A stretch of DNA of 64,000 bases, taken from BOG-1155 sp050012495. GTDB lineage: Bacteria > Desulfobacterota > Syntrophorhabdia > Syntrophorhabdales > WCHB1-27. Shown one piece after another: positions 16,944 through 25,846 of the stretch. The translations under genes were made by a program, and so were the position numbers. The notes beneath the pieces are model-generated. The model had not been told where the DNA came from. It saw only the letters and a program-made list of their open reading frames with translations, and did not search any database. How positions within the stretch are numbered: position 1 is the first letter of the stretch; each line of letters starts with the position of its first letter. Where the stretch lies: NCBI GenBank assembly GCA_050012495.1, contig JBEKHB010000002.1:62001-126000 (forward strand). Direction: 5' to 3'.

Positions 16944-18992
16944 CTATGCCTTTCTGATCGCGGCCAGGAGCGATTTCACCTCAGGGTACCCCATGATCGG
17001 CTCCCGGCAACGGGTATCGGTGAGCAGGTTGGCGTTTGCATCCCCCGGCCACCCGTGCGGCACCAGCAGGACCCCTTCCGCGACCCGCTCGTCTATCCGG
17101 GCTTTCATCAGGACCCGGCCCCGGTTCGTTTCGATGATGACCTTATCCCCATTTCCTATGCCGTACCGGGCCGCCGTCTCCGGCCCCAGCTCCGCGTGCG
17201 GCTCGGGGTTTTTCTCCCGGAGCGCCTCTATGTCGCGAAATTGTCCATGCGTGTAATACATGTTCCGGTTTCCCGTTGAAAGGATGAGCGGGTACCGGCC
17301 AAGCAACTCGGGAGATGAGACCGGACTTCGCTCCGGCTCGAGGTACGTGGGGAGAGGATCGAAACCGATGTGCTCCAGGGCGTCGCTGTAGATCTCGATT
17401 TTCTTCGTCGGCGTCGAAAAGCGGGCCCCCTCCATGCCGTAGTGCTTCTGCTGATAATAGGCACCCTCCGGTTTGTCTTCCAGGAGTTCTCTAAAGGTCA
17501 GACCGGTCGGCTCCAGCTCGTACTCAATCAACTCCTCCTCCGTTTTCCAGGGGAACTTGTCGCCCATACCGAGCCTGCCCGCCAATTCCGTGAAGAATTT
17601 CCACTCGGACCAGCATTCGCCCAAAGGCTCTACCGCCTTCTTTCTCAGCATCAGATAGGGAAGACAATGGCACACGTTGTAGGTATACGCAACACCCCAT
17701 TTCTCCAGGTGCGAGCAGGCCGGAAGCACGTAATGGGCCGCTTCCCCCGTCTCGGTCATGAAAAGGTCGTGGACGACAAGCAGGTCCAGCTTATTGAAAG
17801 CCTCCCGGAAGGCGTTGGAGTCGGCCATGGAAACGAGAGGGTTGCCGCCGCTGACGAGGAATGCCTTGATCCGCTCCGGTATACTCTCCGGTACGCATGT
17901 CACCACGCCGTAGGGGCTCTTCCTGCCCCACACCTCGTAGAAAAGCGGATATTGATCGGCGCCGAGAGGCTCTCCCTCCACACTCATCCCCACGTTCCCA
18001 AGGGGCAGCCTCGGGCTGATCACCCAGCCGCCCGGATTATTAATGTTGCCCGTAATGATCTGAAGGATCGAGAAGGCGCGGCTGTTCTGGGTCCCGTTGG
18101 CTGTCTGGTCCTGCGTGCAGGTGCCCTGGTAGATGCCTGCCCCTTTCGTCTGAGAGAAGAGGCGTGCCAGCTTCCGGATTGCCTCCGCCCTCACCCACGT
18201 GATTTTTTCCGCCCATTCGGGGGTGAACCGCCGGATGTGCGTCGTCAGCTTGTCGAAGCCCGTCGTATACGCGGCGATAAACTCTTCATCGTAGAGCCTT
18301 TCGTCGACTATCACATTGATCATGGCAAGGGCCATGGCGCCGTCGGTGCCGGGCCGTATCCGCAGATACATGTCCGCGCGGTCCGCCAGGGGAATCCGCT
18401 TCGGGTCGATCACCACCAGCTTCGCCCCTTTCTTCAGGTTCTCCTCGAGGGCGAGCCGGAGCGGGAAGTCGGATTCATCCGGGTTGTGCCCCCAGAGGAT
18501 ATAAAGGTTCGAGTCGAGTTCCTCCGTGGGATATTTGCCGAAGGTGATCTGCCGGGTGCGGATGCGCATGCGGTAGCAGATGCTTTCGACGGAGAAGAAG
18601 TTGGGTGATCCGAAGGCCGCCTTGAATCGCTGGGTTAATCCCGCCATCTCCAGATTCTCGACGCCGATGGACCCGCTAAAGACACCCAACACCGCGGGAC
18701 CGAACTCGTCCTTGAGGCGCAGCAGTTTTTCGGCGATCTCCGTAAGGGCCTGATCCCAGGTGACCTGCTCCCGGCGTCCACCGGCCTTTTTCAATGGGTG
18801 CATCAATCGGGCCGGGTGATAGACGTTGTCCAGGGCTGCCTCGCCCTTCGGACAGAGCTTCCCCTTATTGAGGGGATGGGCGTCCAGACCTTCGACTTTG
18901 ACCGCCCTCCCATCCTGTACGGTCACTCGTGTGCCGCAGGAGTGATAACAAAGGGTGCAGTCCGTCAGTACCACCTTTGCGTTCCCTCCCAT
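16944..18992 (-). CDS. Molybdopterin oxidoreductase (Mo/W-bisMGD family), single subunit
   Basis: A 682-residue enzyme of the DMSO reductase superfamily. The start is ATG 18992, with GGGGAGG upstream; the longer open frame has none. A 4Fe-4S motif opens the protein: CTLCYHSCG and, 27 residues later, KGKLCPKG. Next are the bisMGD-binding regions (GHNPDESD, VIDPKRIPLADRADMYLRIRPGTDGA), and Cys in SVESICYR may ligate the metal. The C-terminal cap is a molydopterin-dinucleotide-binding domain (LILSTGNRNMYYTHGQ, then VLLVPHGWPGDANAN). No Tat signal is seen, so it should be cytoplasmic. No electron-transfer or membrane subunit lies beside it. The substrate cannot be told; polysulfide, formate and hydratase-type relatives all look possible. 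Confidence 0.9.
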   Translation of the reverse strand: MGGNAKVVLTDCTLCYHSCGTRVTVQDGRAVKVEGLDAHPLNKGKLCPKGEAALDNVYHPARLMHPLKKAGGRREQVTWDQALTEIAEKLLRLKDEFGPAVLGVFSGSIGVENLEMAGLTQRFKAAFGSPNFFSVESICYRMRIRTRQITFGKYPTEELDSNLYILWGHNPDESDFPLRLALEENLKKGAKLVVIDPKRIPLADRADMYLRIRPGTDGAMALAMINVIVDERLYDEEFIAAYTTGFDKLTTHIRRFTPEWAEKITWVRAEAIRKLARLFSQTKGAGIYQGTCTQDQTANGTQNSRAFSILQIITGNINNPGGWVISPRLPLGNVGMSVEGEPLGADQYPLFYEVWGRKSPYGVVTCVPESIPERIKAFLVSGGNPLVSMADSNAFREAFNKLDLLVVHDLFMTETGEAAHYVLPACSHLEKWGVAYTYNVCHCLPYLMLRKKAVEPLGECWSEWKFFTELAGRLGMGDKFPWKTEEELIEYELEPTGLTFRELLEDKPEGAYYQQKHYGMEGARFSTPTKKIEIYSDALEHIGFDPLPTYLEPERSPVSSPELLGRYPLILSTGNRNMYYTHGQFRDIEALREKNPEPHAELGPETAARYGIGNGDKVIIETNRGRVLMKARIDERVAEGVLLVPHGWPGDANANLLTDTRCREPIMGYPEVKSLLAAIRKA

Positions 18993-19055
18993 TCTGCTTC
19001 CTCCCCAAAAAGGGCTGTCCCCGCCTATTCTACCCCAAATCTCTGCCAATTCCAA

Positions 19056-19085
19056 TTGACAAGGCAAAGAAAAAAACAGTAGAAT
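19056..19085 (+). promoter_or_regulatory. Candidate promoter of the thrS-infC operon
   Basis: TTGACA at 19056-19061, an 18-base A-rich spacer, then TAGAAT at 19080-19085. This puts the start of transcription near 19092 and leaves a leader of about 140 bases before thrS. Confidence 0.6.
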
Positions 19086-19151
19086 ACCTCAGTTGTATGC
19101 CGATACGAAGAGGAAGTGCCTGGCCTGCGGACGGAATAAACAATCGGGACC

Positions 19152-19202
19152 GCGGCGCTCTAGGCCGCATTTTTTCAACAGGGGCATCATGTGATGCCTT
19201 TT
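19152..19202 (+). promoter_or_regulatory. thrS leader: two consecutive terminator-like hairpins
   Basis: First hairpin GCGGC-7 bases-GCCGC (19152-19168) followed by ATTTTTTC. Second hairpin GGCATCA-TG-TGATGCC (19183-19198), a perfect 7-bp stem followed by TTTTG. Both lie between the promoter and the thrS start, a place where attenuation of aminoacyl-tRNA synthetase operons is common. No T-box consensus is visible. Confidence 0.45.
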
Positions 19203-19234
19203 GATTTCTTGGATGCCTTGCACGGGAGTGAGTC

Positions 19235-21133
19235 TTGATCGTACGATTCAGGGATAAGGAGTACGCCGCTCCGGACGGAAGCGTCAGTTTTTTCGATTTC
19301 CTCAAAGGTCTCGGCGCCTTTGACAAAGAGATCATTGCGGTGAAAACAGGGGGTGAGCTGCTCGACCTCTCCTCGCCACTGAGGGAAGGCAGCCTCGAGC
19401 CCGTGTATATAAACTCCGCCGAAGGCACGCATATCCTGCGCCACAGCGCCGCCCACGTCATGGCGGAGGCGGTAAAGGAGCTCTTCCCGGAGGCAAAGGT
19501 GACAATCGGCCCGGCCATAGAGACGGGCTTCTACTACGACTTCGATTACGAGCCCGGCTTTACGGAGGAAGACCTGCCCCGGATAGAAGAGAGGATGCAG
19601 GCGATCATCGACAAGGACATCCCCATCACGCGTCGGGTCGTCCCGAAGAAGGAGGCAGTCGAGCTGTTCCATGGCATGGGGGAGCCCTTCAAGGTGGAGC
19701 TGATCAGCGCCATTCCGGACGAGCAGGTGAGCCTCTACACACAGGACGGCTTCACCGACTTCTGCCGCGGCCCCCACCTCCCCTCGACCGGAAGGATACC
19801 GGCTTTCAAGCTCCTCAGCCTTGCCGGCGCGTATTGGAGGGGCGATGAAAAGAACAAGATGCTGACGAGGATTTACGGGACGGCTTTCCCGAGCGCGGAG
19901 GCCCTCCAGGAGCATCTGAAGTTCCTTGAAGAGGTCAGGAAGAGGGACCACAGGCGGCTCGGCAGGGAGCTCGATCTTTTCAGCATCTCCGACGAGGTCG
20001 GCGCGGGTCTCGTGATCTACCACCCGAGCGGCGCCCTGCTCCGCTACATCCTCGAAGACTTCGAGAAGAAAGAACACCTGAAGCGGGGTTATCAGTTCGT
20101 CATCGGTCCGCAGATCCTCAAGGTAGATTTGTGGAAGAAGTCCGGCCACTACGAGAACTACCGGGAAAACATGTACTTCACGAAGGTGGATGACGTCGAG
20201 TACGGGCTGAAGCCCATGAATTGCGTCGCCCATATCATGGTCTATAAATCGCAGATCAGGAGCTACAGGGACCTGCCCCTGCGCTACTTCGAGCTGGGCA
20301 CCGTCAACCGGCACGAGCTGTCGGGGGTGCTCCACGGCCTCATGCGGGTCAGGGAATTCACCCAGGATGACGCCCATATCTTTTGCAGGCAGGACCAGCT
20401 CCACGACGAGATAAACAGTATCGCATCGTTCGTCGCGGATGTCATGGGCATCTTCGGGTTCGACTACGAGCTGGAGATCAGCACCAGGCCGAAGGAGCAC
20501 TTCATAGGCCGCATCGAGGACTGGGACAAGGCGGAACGCATCTTGAAGACCGTCCTCGACGACAGGTCTATCCCCTATGATATCAATGAGGGAGACGGCG
20601 CATTCTACGGTCCGAAGATCGATGTGAAGCTGAAGGACGCCCTGGGCAGAAAGTGGCAGTGTGCAACCATCCAGCTGGACTTTGCCCTGCCCGAGCGCTT
20701 TGACCTCCACTACACCGACAAGGACAGCCGGCGAAAAAGGCCGGTCATGCTCCACCGGGTAATCCTCGGGGCCATGGAGCGGTTTATCGGCATACTCATC
20801 GAGCACTATGCGGGCCGCTTCCCTCTGTGGCTCTCCCCGCTGCAGGTCCTCATCCTCACCATCACGGACGAGCAGGCCGCCTATGCGGAAGAGCTGCGGC
20901 AGATGCTCGCCGCCGCGGACATCAGGGTGGAAGTGGATGGGCGGAACGAAAAATTGGGCTTTAAAATACGTGAAGGGACCATGAGAAAAGTCCCTTACAT
21001 GCTTATATTGGGAAGGAAGGAGGCAGAAACGCGCACCATTTCGGTCAGGGGCCGCGACGGCGCCGAGATGAAAGGCGTAAGTGCCGCTGAGTTCATAGAG
21101 AGAGCAAAGGAAGAGAATACGTCCAGGAGGTGA
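19235..21133 (+). CDS. thrS: Threonyl-tRNA synthetase
   Basis: Class II synthetase that charges tRNA-Thr; 632 residues. The start is a TTG at 19235 with GGGAG 7 bases upstream, giving MIVRFRDKEYAAPDGS. The order is a TGS domain (1-62), the editing domain with HILRHSAAHVMAEAVKELFP, a catalytic core with class II motif 2 (RYFELGTVNRHELSG, FTQDDAHIFC) and zinc ligand Cys in KPMNCVAH, motif 3 (VILGAMERFIGILIEHYAGRFP), and the anticodon-binding domain at the end (PLQVLILTITDEQAAYA). Its stop codon lies inside the ribosome site of infC. It heads the classical thrS-infC-rpmI-rplT-pheST block. A 715-codon frame on the opposite strand is only its shadow. Confidence 0.97.
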   Translation: MIVRFRDKEYAAPDGSVSFFDFLKGLGAFDKEIIAVKTGGELLDLSSPLREGSLEPVYINSAEGTHILRHSAAHVMAEAVKELFPEAKVTIGPAIETGFYYDFDYEPGFTEEDLPRIEERMQAIIDKDIPITRRVVPKKEAVELFHGMGEPFKVELISAIPDEQVSLYTQDGFTDFCRGPHLPSTGRIPAFKLLSLAGAYWRGDEKNKMLTRIYGTAFPSAEALQEHLKFLEEVRKRDHRRLGRELDLFSISDEVGAGLVIYHPSGALLRYILEDFEKKEHLKRGYQFVIGPQILKVDLWKKSGHYENYRENMYFTKVDDVEYGLKPMNCVAHIMVYKSQIRSYRDLPLRYFELGTVNRHELSGVLHGLMRVREFTQDDAHIFCRQDQLHDEINSIASFVADVMGIFGFDYELEISTRPKEHFIGRIEDWDKAERILKTVLDDRSIPYDINEGDGAFYGPKIDVKLKDALGRKWQCATIQLDFALPERFDLHYTDKDSRRKRPVMLHRVILGAMERFIGILIEHYAGRFPLWLSPLQVLILTITDEQAAYAEELRQMLAAADIRVEVDGRNEKLGFKIREGTMRKVPYMLILGRKEAETRTISVRGRDGAEMKGVSAAEFIERAKEENTSRR

Positions 21134-21137
21134 ATTT

Positions 21138-21662
21138 ATAGGATCCGCAAGAGAAGTGAAGGATGTCACGAATATCAACGAGAAGATAAGGGCGAAAGAG
21201 GTGAGACTGATCGACGAGGACGGCACCATGATAGGCATTACGTCCACGTATGAGGCCATTAAAATGGCGCGTGAGAAGGAGCTTGATCTGGTCGAAGTCT
21301 CGCCGAAAGCCGTGCCGCCCGTAGCCAGGATCATGGATTACGGCAAGTTCAAGTACCAGGCTGCGAAGAGGGCGGCCGAGGCCAAGAAAAAGCAGACGAT
21401 CATCCAGGTGAAGGAGATGAAGCTGGGGCTGAAGATCGAGGAGCACGACCTTGAGTTCAAGCTGAAACACCTGCGGGACTTTCTGAGTGAGGGCGATAAG
21501 GTGAAGATCACCATCATGTTCAGAGGCAGAGAGGTGCTCCATAGGGACAAGGGGGAACAACTCGCCGTAAAGGTGATAGACGCCCTGAAAGACGTGAGTG
21601 ACGTGGAACAGAAACCAAAGTTTGACGGCAGAAACATAATCATAGTTTTTGCACCCAAGTGA
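21138..21662 (+). CDS. infC: Translation initiation factor IF-3, probable ATA start
   Basis: IF-3 binds the 30S subunit and checks start codons. 174 residues from ATA 21138; the N-domain starts NINEKIRAKEVRLIDEDG, the linker is Lys-rich (QAAKRAAEAKKKQ), and the C-domain has KEMKLGLKIEEHDLEFKLKH and VKITIMFRGRE. The strong AGGAGG ends 7 bases before ATA at 21138. The first regular start, GTG 21156, is 25 bases away from it and has no ribosome site. Known infC genes use rare starts (ATT in E. coli) so that IF-3 represses its own translation; an ATA here fits that. The ribosome site overlaps the thrS stop. Confidence 0.93.
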   Translation: MGSAREVKDVTNINEKIRAKEVRLIDEDGTMIGITSTYEAIKMAREKELDLVEVSPKAVPPVARIMDYGKFKYQAAKRAAEAKKKQTIIQVKEMKLGLKIEEHDLEFKLKHLRDFLSEGDKVKITIMFRGREVLHRDKGEQLAVKVIDALKDVSDVEQKPKFDGRNIIIVFAPK

Positions 21663-21722
21663 GCGAAGCGAGCTTAAGGGGGGACGACCCGCGCGCGGGT
21701 GCCCAATAGATGAGGAGGAATA

Positions 21723-21920
21723 ATGCCGAAGTTAAAATCGCACAGGGGTCTGGCGAAGAGGGTGAAAAAGACCGCAAGCGGCAAGATCAAGCGGTCAAGG
21801 GCCTTTCACAGCCATCTCCTTTCGTCGAAATCACCCAAAAGGAAGAGGAACCTTTCACAGACGGTAATGGTACACCCCACGAATGAAAAGAACTTGAAGA
21901 GGCTAGTCCCCTATCTGTAA
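21723..21920 (+). CDS. rpmI: 50S ribosomal protein L35
   Basis: Basic 65-residue large-subunit protein. MPKLKSHRGLAKRVKKTASGKIKRSRAFHSH and the C-terminus KRLVPYL are the L35 signature. GAGGAGG lies 5 bases before the ATG. It sits between infC and rplT as usual. The 60-base gap after infC holds a 14-bp GC palindrome (ACCCGCG/CGCGGGT, about 21688-21701), which could be part of an L20-type autoregulatory leader; this is only a guess. Confidence 0.97.
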   Translation: MPKLKSHRGLAKRVKKTASGKIKRSRAFHSHLLSSKSPKRKRNLSQTVMVHPTNEKNLKRLVPYL

Positions 21921-21944
21921 GGTTCTGGAGGAGGAGTCAAAGAA

Positions 21945-22304
21945 ATGCCAAGGGCTAAAAGAGGAACAAAAGCAAGGGCCAGACGTAAAAAGATCATGAA
22001 GGCCGCCAGAGGCATGGTCGGCGCGAGGCGCACCGTCTACAAGGTGGCGCAGCAGTCCGTGTTCAGGGCCATGCAGCACGCGTTTGCGGGCAGAAAACAG
22101 AGGAAGCGGGACTTCAGGTCTTTATGGATAACGAGAATAAATGCGGCATGCAGGACCTACGGCATCCCCTATGGTCTGTTTGTCCACGGATTGAAGGTGC
22201 AAAACATCGGGTTGGACCGTAAATCGCTCGCCGACATGGCGGTAAACGATCCGGCGGGGTTCGGGACACTTATCGCGAAGGTCAAAGCGCCGCACGTACA
22301 ATAA
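21945..22304 (+). CDS. rplT: 50S ribosomal protein L20
   Basis: A 119-residue large-subunit assembly protein. The basic N-terminal tail (MPRAKRGTKARARRKKIMKAA) and the globular part with RAMQHAFAGRKQRKRDFRSLWITRINAA and GLKVQNIGLDRKSLADMA are fully conserved. L20 represses its own operon in other bacteria by binding the messenger upstream of rpmI or infC. GGAGGAG lies upstream, and the gene follows rpmI after 24 bases. Confidence 0.97.
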   Translation: MPRAKRGTKARARRKKIMKAARGMVGARRTVYKVAQQSVFRAMQHAFAGRKQRKRDFRSLWITRINAACRTYGIPYGLFVHGLKVQNIGLDRKSLADMAVNDPAGFGTLIAKVKAPHVQ

Positions 22305-22386
22305 CCTCACGCGAACGGGCGGCAAGCGCGCCGCCGGGTAGTGCGCTTGCGGGCGATGACGCGGGCGCGCATAAGGCGAAAGACGA

Positions 22387-23397
22387 GTGGATCTTACGGC
22401 GCTCAAAGACAAAATCGCTCAGGAGCTTGCATCGATACACTCGATGGAAGACCTGATGCGGGTGAAGGTCAGTCTTCTCGGCAGGAAGGGTCTCTTCCCG
22501 GACTACTACGAGCAGTTGAAAACCAGGTCGCCGGAGGAAAGGCGTCTTGCCGGCCGGGAGATCAACAGTCTCAAGAGCTGGACCGAGACAAGACTGGGCG
22601 AGGCTGAGGCGGCCTACGCCGCACAGGAGAAGCAAAAAAGGGCGCAAGAGGCGTCCATCGACATCACGCTCCCCGGAAAGAAACCCGTCCTCGGCAGGCT
22701 CCACCCCATCACCCTTGTCTTCGACGAGATCATCAGGATCTTTTCCTCCCTCGGTTTTTCGGTTGCCGAGGGGCCGGACATCGAGCTCGAGTATTACAAT
22801 TTCGAGGCCCTCAACATCCCCAGGGATCATCCCGCCCGGGACATGCAGGATACCTTCTACGTAAAACCCGATATAGTGCTCCGGACCCACACCTCCCCCG
22901 TCCAGATACGGACCATGGAGCACACGTCGCCCCCCATACGGATCATCGCCCCCGGCGCGGTCTACCGCCACGACCAGGACATCTCCCACACCCCGATGTT
23001 CCACCAGGTCGAAGGTCTGATGGTTGACAGGAACGTGAGGTTTTCCGACCTCAAAGGCGTGCTGACCATGTTTATCCATGAGATGTTCGGAGAAAACGTG
23101 CCGGTAAGGTTCAGGCCGAGCTATTTCCCCTTCACCGAGCCCTCGGCCGAGGTGGATATCGGCTGCGTCATCTGCAAGGGCGCGGGCTGCGGGGTATGCA
23201 AGAAGACAGGATGGCTCGAAATCCTCGGCTCCGGCGCCGTCCATCCCCAGCTCTTCAGGAACGTGGGCTATGACCCGGAAGAGGTATCCGGGTTCGCCTT
23301 CGGCATGGGAGTCGAAAGGATCGCCATGATAAAGTTCGGCATCGACGACATCAAGCAGTTCTACAATAACGACATCCGTTTCCTGTCACAGTTCTGA
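22387..23397 (+). CDS. pheS: Phenylalanyl-tRNA synthetase alpha subunit
   Basis: Catalytic subunit of the (alpha-beta)2 class II enzyme; 336 residues, starting with GTG. An N-terminal coiled coil (1-85) binds tRNA-Phe. The core has the motif around HPARDMQDTFYV, motif 2 (GAVYRHDQDISHTPMFHQVEG), and motif 3 (FGMGVERIAMIKFGIDDIKQFYNND). The Cys residues CVICKGAGCGVCKKTG form the extra loop seen in many bacterial PheS. pheT follows after 7 bases. Confidence 0.97.
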   Translation: MDLTALKDKIAQELASIHSMEDLMRVKVSLLGRKGLFPDYYEQLKTRSPEERRLAGREINSLKSWTETRLGEAEAAYAAQEKQKRAQEASIDITLPGKKPVLGRLHPITLVFDEIIRIFSSLGFSVAEGPDIELEYYNFEALNIPRDHPARDMQDTFYVKPDIVLRTHTSPVQIRTMEHTSPPIRIIAPGAVYRHDQDISHTPMFHQVEGLMVDRNVRFSDLKGVLTMFIHEMFGENVPVRFRPSYFPFTEPSAEVDIGCVICKGAGCGVCKKTGWLEILGSGAVHPQLFRNVGYDPEEVSGFAFGMGVERIAMIKFGIDDIKQFYNNDIRFLSQF

Positions 23398-23404
23398 GGT
23401 CGCA

Positions 23405-25837
23405 ATGAGAGTACCCTTTAACTGGCTGAAAGAATTCACCCCTGTCTCTGCGGCCGCCTCCGACGTGGCGGACTCACTTACCATGAGGGGGCTTGAAGTT
23501 GAGGCGGTGGAGCAGATTATCCCCCGGTTCAGCGAGGTCTACGTCGGCAGGGTCCTTGAGGTCGAGACAATCCGCCTCGCGGAAAAGCTCTCCCTGTGCC
23601 GGGTCGACGTGGGGACCGACATCCTCCCCATCGTATGCGGCGCGCCCAATGTCGCCAGGGGCCGCACAGTGGCGGTCGCCGTGCCCGGTGGACGCCTCGC
23701 CGACAACAGCGTGATCGAGAAAAAACGGCTCGTGGGTGTTGACTCTTACGGCATGCTCTGCTCGGAAAAGGAGCTTGGGCTGTCGGACGACCATAGCGGC
23801 ATCTTCGTGCTCCCCGACGACTTGAAAACGGGCGAGCCCCTCGACCGCGCCCTCGGGATCGCCGATTACGTGCTCGATGTCAACGTACCCCCCAACAGGG
23901 GCGACTGCCAGTCCATCCTGGGCATCGCGAGGGAAGTGGCGGGCATATACGGCCTTGACGTCACCCTCCCCTCCTTCACCCTGAACGAGACGGACGCCAT
24001 AGACGGCCTCATCCGGCTCTCGGTTGCCGACACGGAGGCGTGCCCCAGGTACGTGCTGCGCATGGTGCGGGGGATCTCGATCGTCCCCGCCCCTTTCTGG
24101 ATGAGAAACAGGATCACGAAAGCCGGCATGAGGCCCATAAACGCCATTGTCGACGTGACGAACTACGTGATGCTGGAGCTTGGCCAGCCGCTCCATGCCT
24201 TTGACTATGCACGCATCGGGGGCACGCGCATCGAGGTAAGGGTGGCCGACGAGAAGTCCGTGTTCCGCACTCTCGACGGCCAAGACAGGGCCCTTGTGAA
24301 GGGGGACATACTCATCTGCGACGGGTCCGGTCCCGTGGCCCTCGCCGGCGTCATGGGAGGAGAAAACTCCGAGATAAGCGCGGCAACGAAAGACGTAGCC
24401 CTGGAGAGCGCCTTCTTCAACCCGCTGCTCATCAGACAGACGGCGAGGCGGCTCGATTTGCGGTCCGAGGCCTCGGCGCGCTTTGAGAAGGGCATCGATA
24501 TCGAAAATGTCGACTACGCGGCCCGGAGGGCCGTTGAGCTGATGCAGCGCACCTCGGGGGGAGTCGTGCTCGCGGGCAGCCTGGAGGTGTACGAAAAGCA
24601 AAAGCCGGCCACGATACGCTTAAGCCTGCAGCGCACCAGGGACCTCATCGGCACGCCCCTCTCCCGCGAGGAAGTTGTCGACGGCCTTGCGTCAATCGGC
24701 ATAAAATTGGAGGGGGGACACCCCTCCGAAAGACAAGAGGCGAGAGGAGTGTCCCCCCAACCGCTTTCGAGCGACGCGGAGACGCTCTGCTTCTCCGTAC
24801 CGTCGTTCCGCCACGATTTGAAGGAGTACGTCGACCTTATCGAGGAGGTGGCCCGCATAGCCGGCTACGACGCAGTGCCCGCCTCGGCCCCGGTCAGCCC
24901 CCTTCTCCCCGTGTCGCGGGGGAAGAGAGACACGGACATCGATGCGGCCAAGACGTACCTGGCGGCGGCCGGGTTCTTCGAGGTCATCAACTACGGGTTT
25001 TTCGGCGTCAAGGATATCGAGAACTTTCGCCTCCAGGCCCCCGACGAGCGCACATCCTTTGTGCCCATACTCAACCCCATATCAAAAGAGCTGGGCGTCA
25101 TGCGCACTTTCCTTGCCGCGCGCCTGCTCGAAAACATCGCTTACAACGGCAACAGAGGCACAAAAAACCTGAGGATATTCGAGGTCGGCAAGGTATTCTT
25201 CAGATCGGACGGCGCCGTGCTGCCCCGTGAATCGATGCACCTGGCTTGCGCGATTTCGGGCAAGGAAAGGGAGTACTTCTGGAGAGATACGGTGAAGGAA
25301 TTCGATTTCTTCGACCTGAAGGGTGTGCTGGAGGGGCTTTTCGAGCGGTTCAACCTCCAGCTCCGCGTGGAGAAGGCGGAAAGTCCTTTCCTGGAAAGCA
25401 CGGAAGGTGCCGACCTCTTCGCCAACGACAGAAAAGTCGGCTGGATCGGGGCGCTCCGGGAAAGCGTGAGGGCCGCCTACAACACGGACGAGAAGGTCTG
25501 GTGCAGCGAGCTGGACCTTGACGTGCTCGGCCGGTCCGGGACCCGGGAAAGGGCCTACCGACCCATACCCCGTTACCCGGCCGTTGTGCGCGATTTTTCT
25601 TTTTATGTGCCCGATCAGGTCCCTGTTGCCGACCTGGTTGAGGGGATAGCGGAAGTGTCTCCCCTGATAGTCTCGGTCGGGGTCTTCGATACTTTTAAAA
25701 AGGAGGTGAGAAGCATATCTTTCCGCGTTGTGTTTCAATCCTACGAGGATACCCTCACGGACGGGAACGTGAACGGTCTGCAGCAGATTATCATCGACAG
25801 GCTTACCATGAAAGAAGGGATAAAATTGAGAACGTAG
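23405..25837 (+). CDS. pheT: Phenylalanyl-tRNA synthetase beta subunit with a palindromic insertion
   Basis: Non-catalytic and editing subunit of PheRS; 810 residues. The order is an N-terminal domain and EMAP-type tRNA-binding domain (1-150, LRVDVGTD-like LCRVDVGTDILPIVCGAPN), the B3/B4 editing domain (VDVTNYVMLELGQPLHAFDYARI), B5, a core domain, and a C-terminal ferredoxin-like anticodon-binding domain (RYPAVVRDFSFYVPDQVPVADL). Between IGIKLE (about 434) and FSVPSFRHDLKEYVDLIEEVARIAGYD lies an extra stretch of about 20 residues, GGHPSERQEARGVSPQPLSS. The DNA for it is an inverted repeat (24712-24758). The insertion is in frame, so the protein is probably functional. Confidence 0.96.
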   Translation: MRVPFNWLKEFTPVSAAASDVADSLTMRGLEVEAVEQIIPRFSEVYVGRVLEVETIRLAEKLSLCRVDVGTDILPIVCGAPNVARGRTVAVAVPGGRLADNSVIEKKRLVGVDSYGMLCSEKELGLSDDHSGIFVLPDDLKTGEPLDRALGIADYVLDVNVPPNRGDCQSILGIAREVAGIYGLDVTLPSFTLNETDAIDGLIRLSVADTEACPRYVLRMVRGISIVPAPFWMRNRITKAGMRPINAIVDVTNYVMLELGQPLHAFDYARIGGTRIEVRVADEKSVFRTLDGQDRALVKGDILICDGSGPVALAGVMGGENSEISAATKDVALESAFFNPLLIRQTARRLDLRSEASARFEKGIDIENVDYAARRAVELMQRTSGGVVLAGSLEVYEKQKPATIRLSLQRTRDLIGTPLSREEVVDGLASIGIKLEGGHPSERQEARGVSPQPLSSDAETLCFSVPSFRHDLKEYVDLIEEVARIAGYDAVPASAPVSPLLPVSRGKRDTDIDAAKTYLAAAGFFEVINYGFFGVKDIENFRLQAPDERTSFVPILNPISKELGVMRTFLAARLLENIAYNGNRGTKNLRIFEVGKVFFRSDGAVLPRESMHLACAISGKEREYFWRDTVKEFDFFDLKGVLEGLFERFNLQLRVEKAESPFLESTEGADLFANDRKVGWIGALRESVRAAYNTDEKVWCSELDLDVLGRSGTRERAYRPIPRYPAVVRDFSFYVPDQVPVADLVEGIAEVSPLIVSVGVFDTFKKEVRSISFRVVFQSYEDTLTDGNVNGLQQIIIDRLTMKEGIKLRT
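24712..24758 (+). repeat. Palindromic insertion inside pheT
   Basis: Arms 24712-24726 (GGGGGGACACCCCTC) and 24744-24758 (GAGGAGTGTCCCCCC) pair at 14 of 15 positions around a 17-base loop. The translated stretch has no counterpart in usual PheT between the end of one B5-domain strand and the VPSFR motif. It resembles intragenic palindromic elements such as those of Rickettsia, in principle if not in sequence. Confidence 0.7.
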
Positions 25838-25846
25838 GGAGGGTGT

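Noticed and set aside
19187..21334. A 715-codon open frame on the minus strand opposite thrS and infC
   Set aside because: It lies exactly over two well-identified genes and its protein has no family motifs; it is a result of high GC codon use.
23474..24601. A 375-codon minus-strand frame within pheT
   Set aside because: Shadow of pheT with no domain and no ribosome site.
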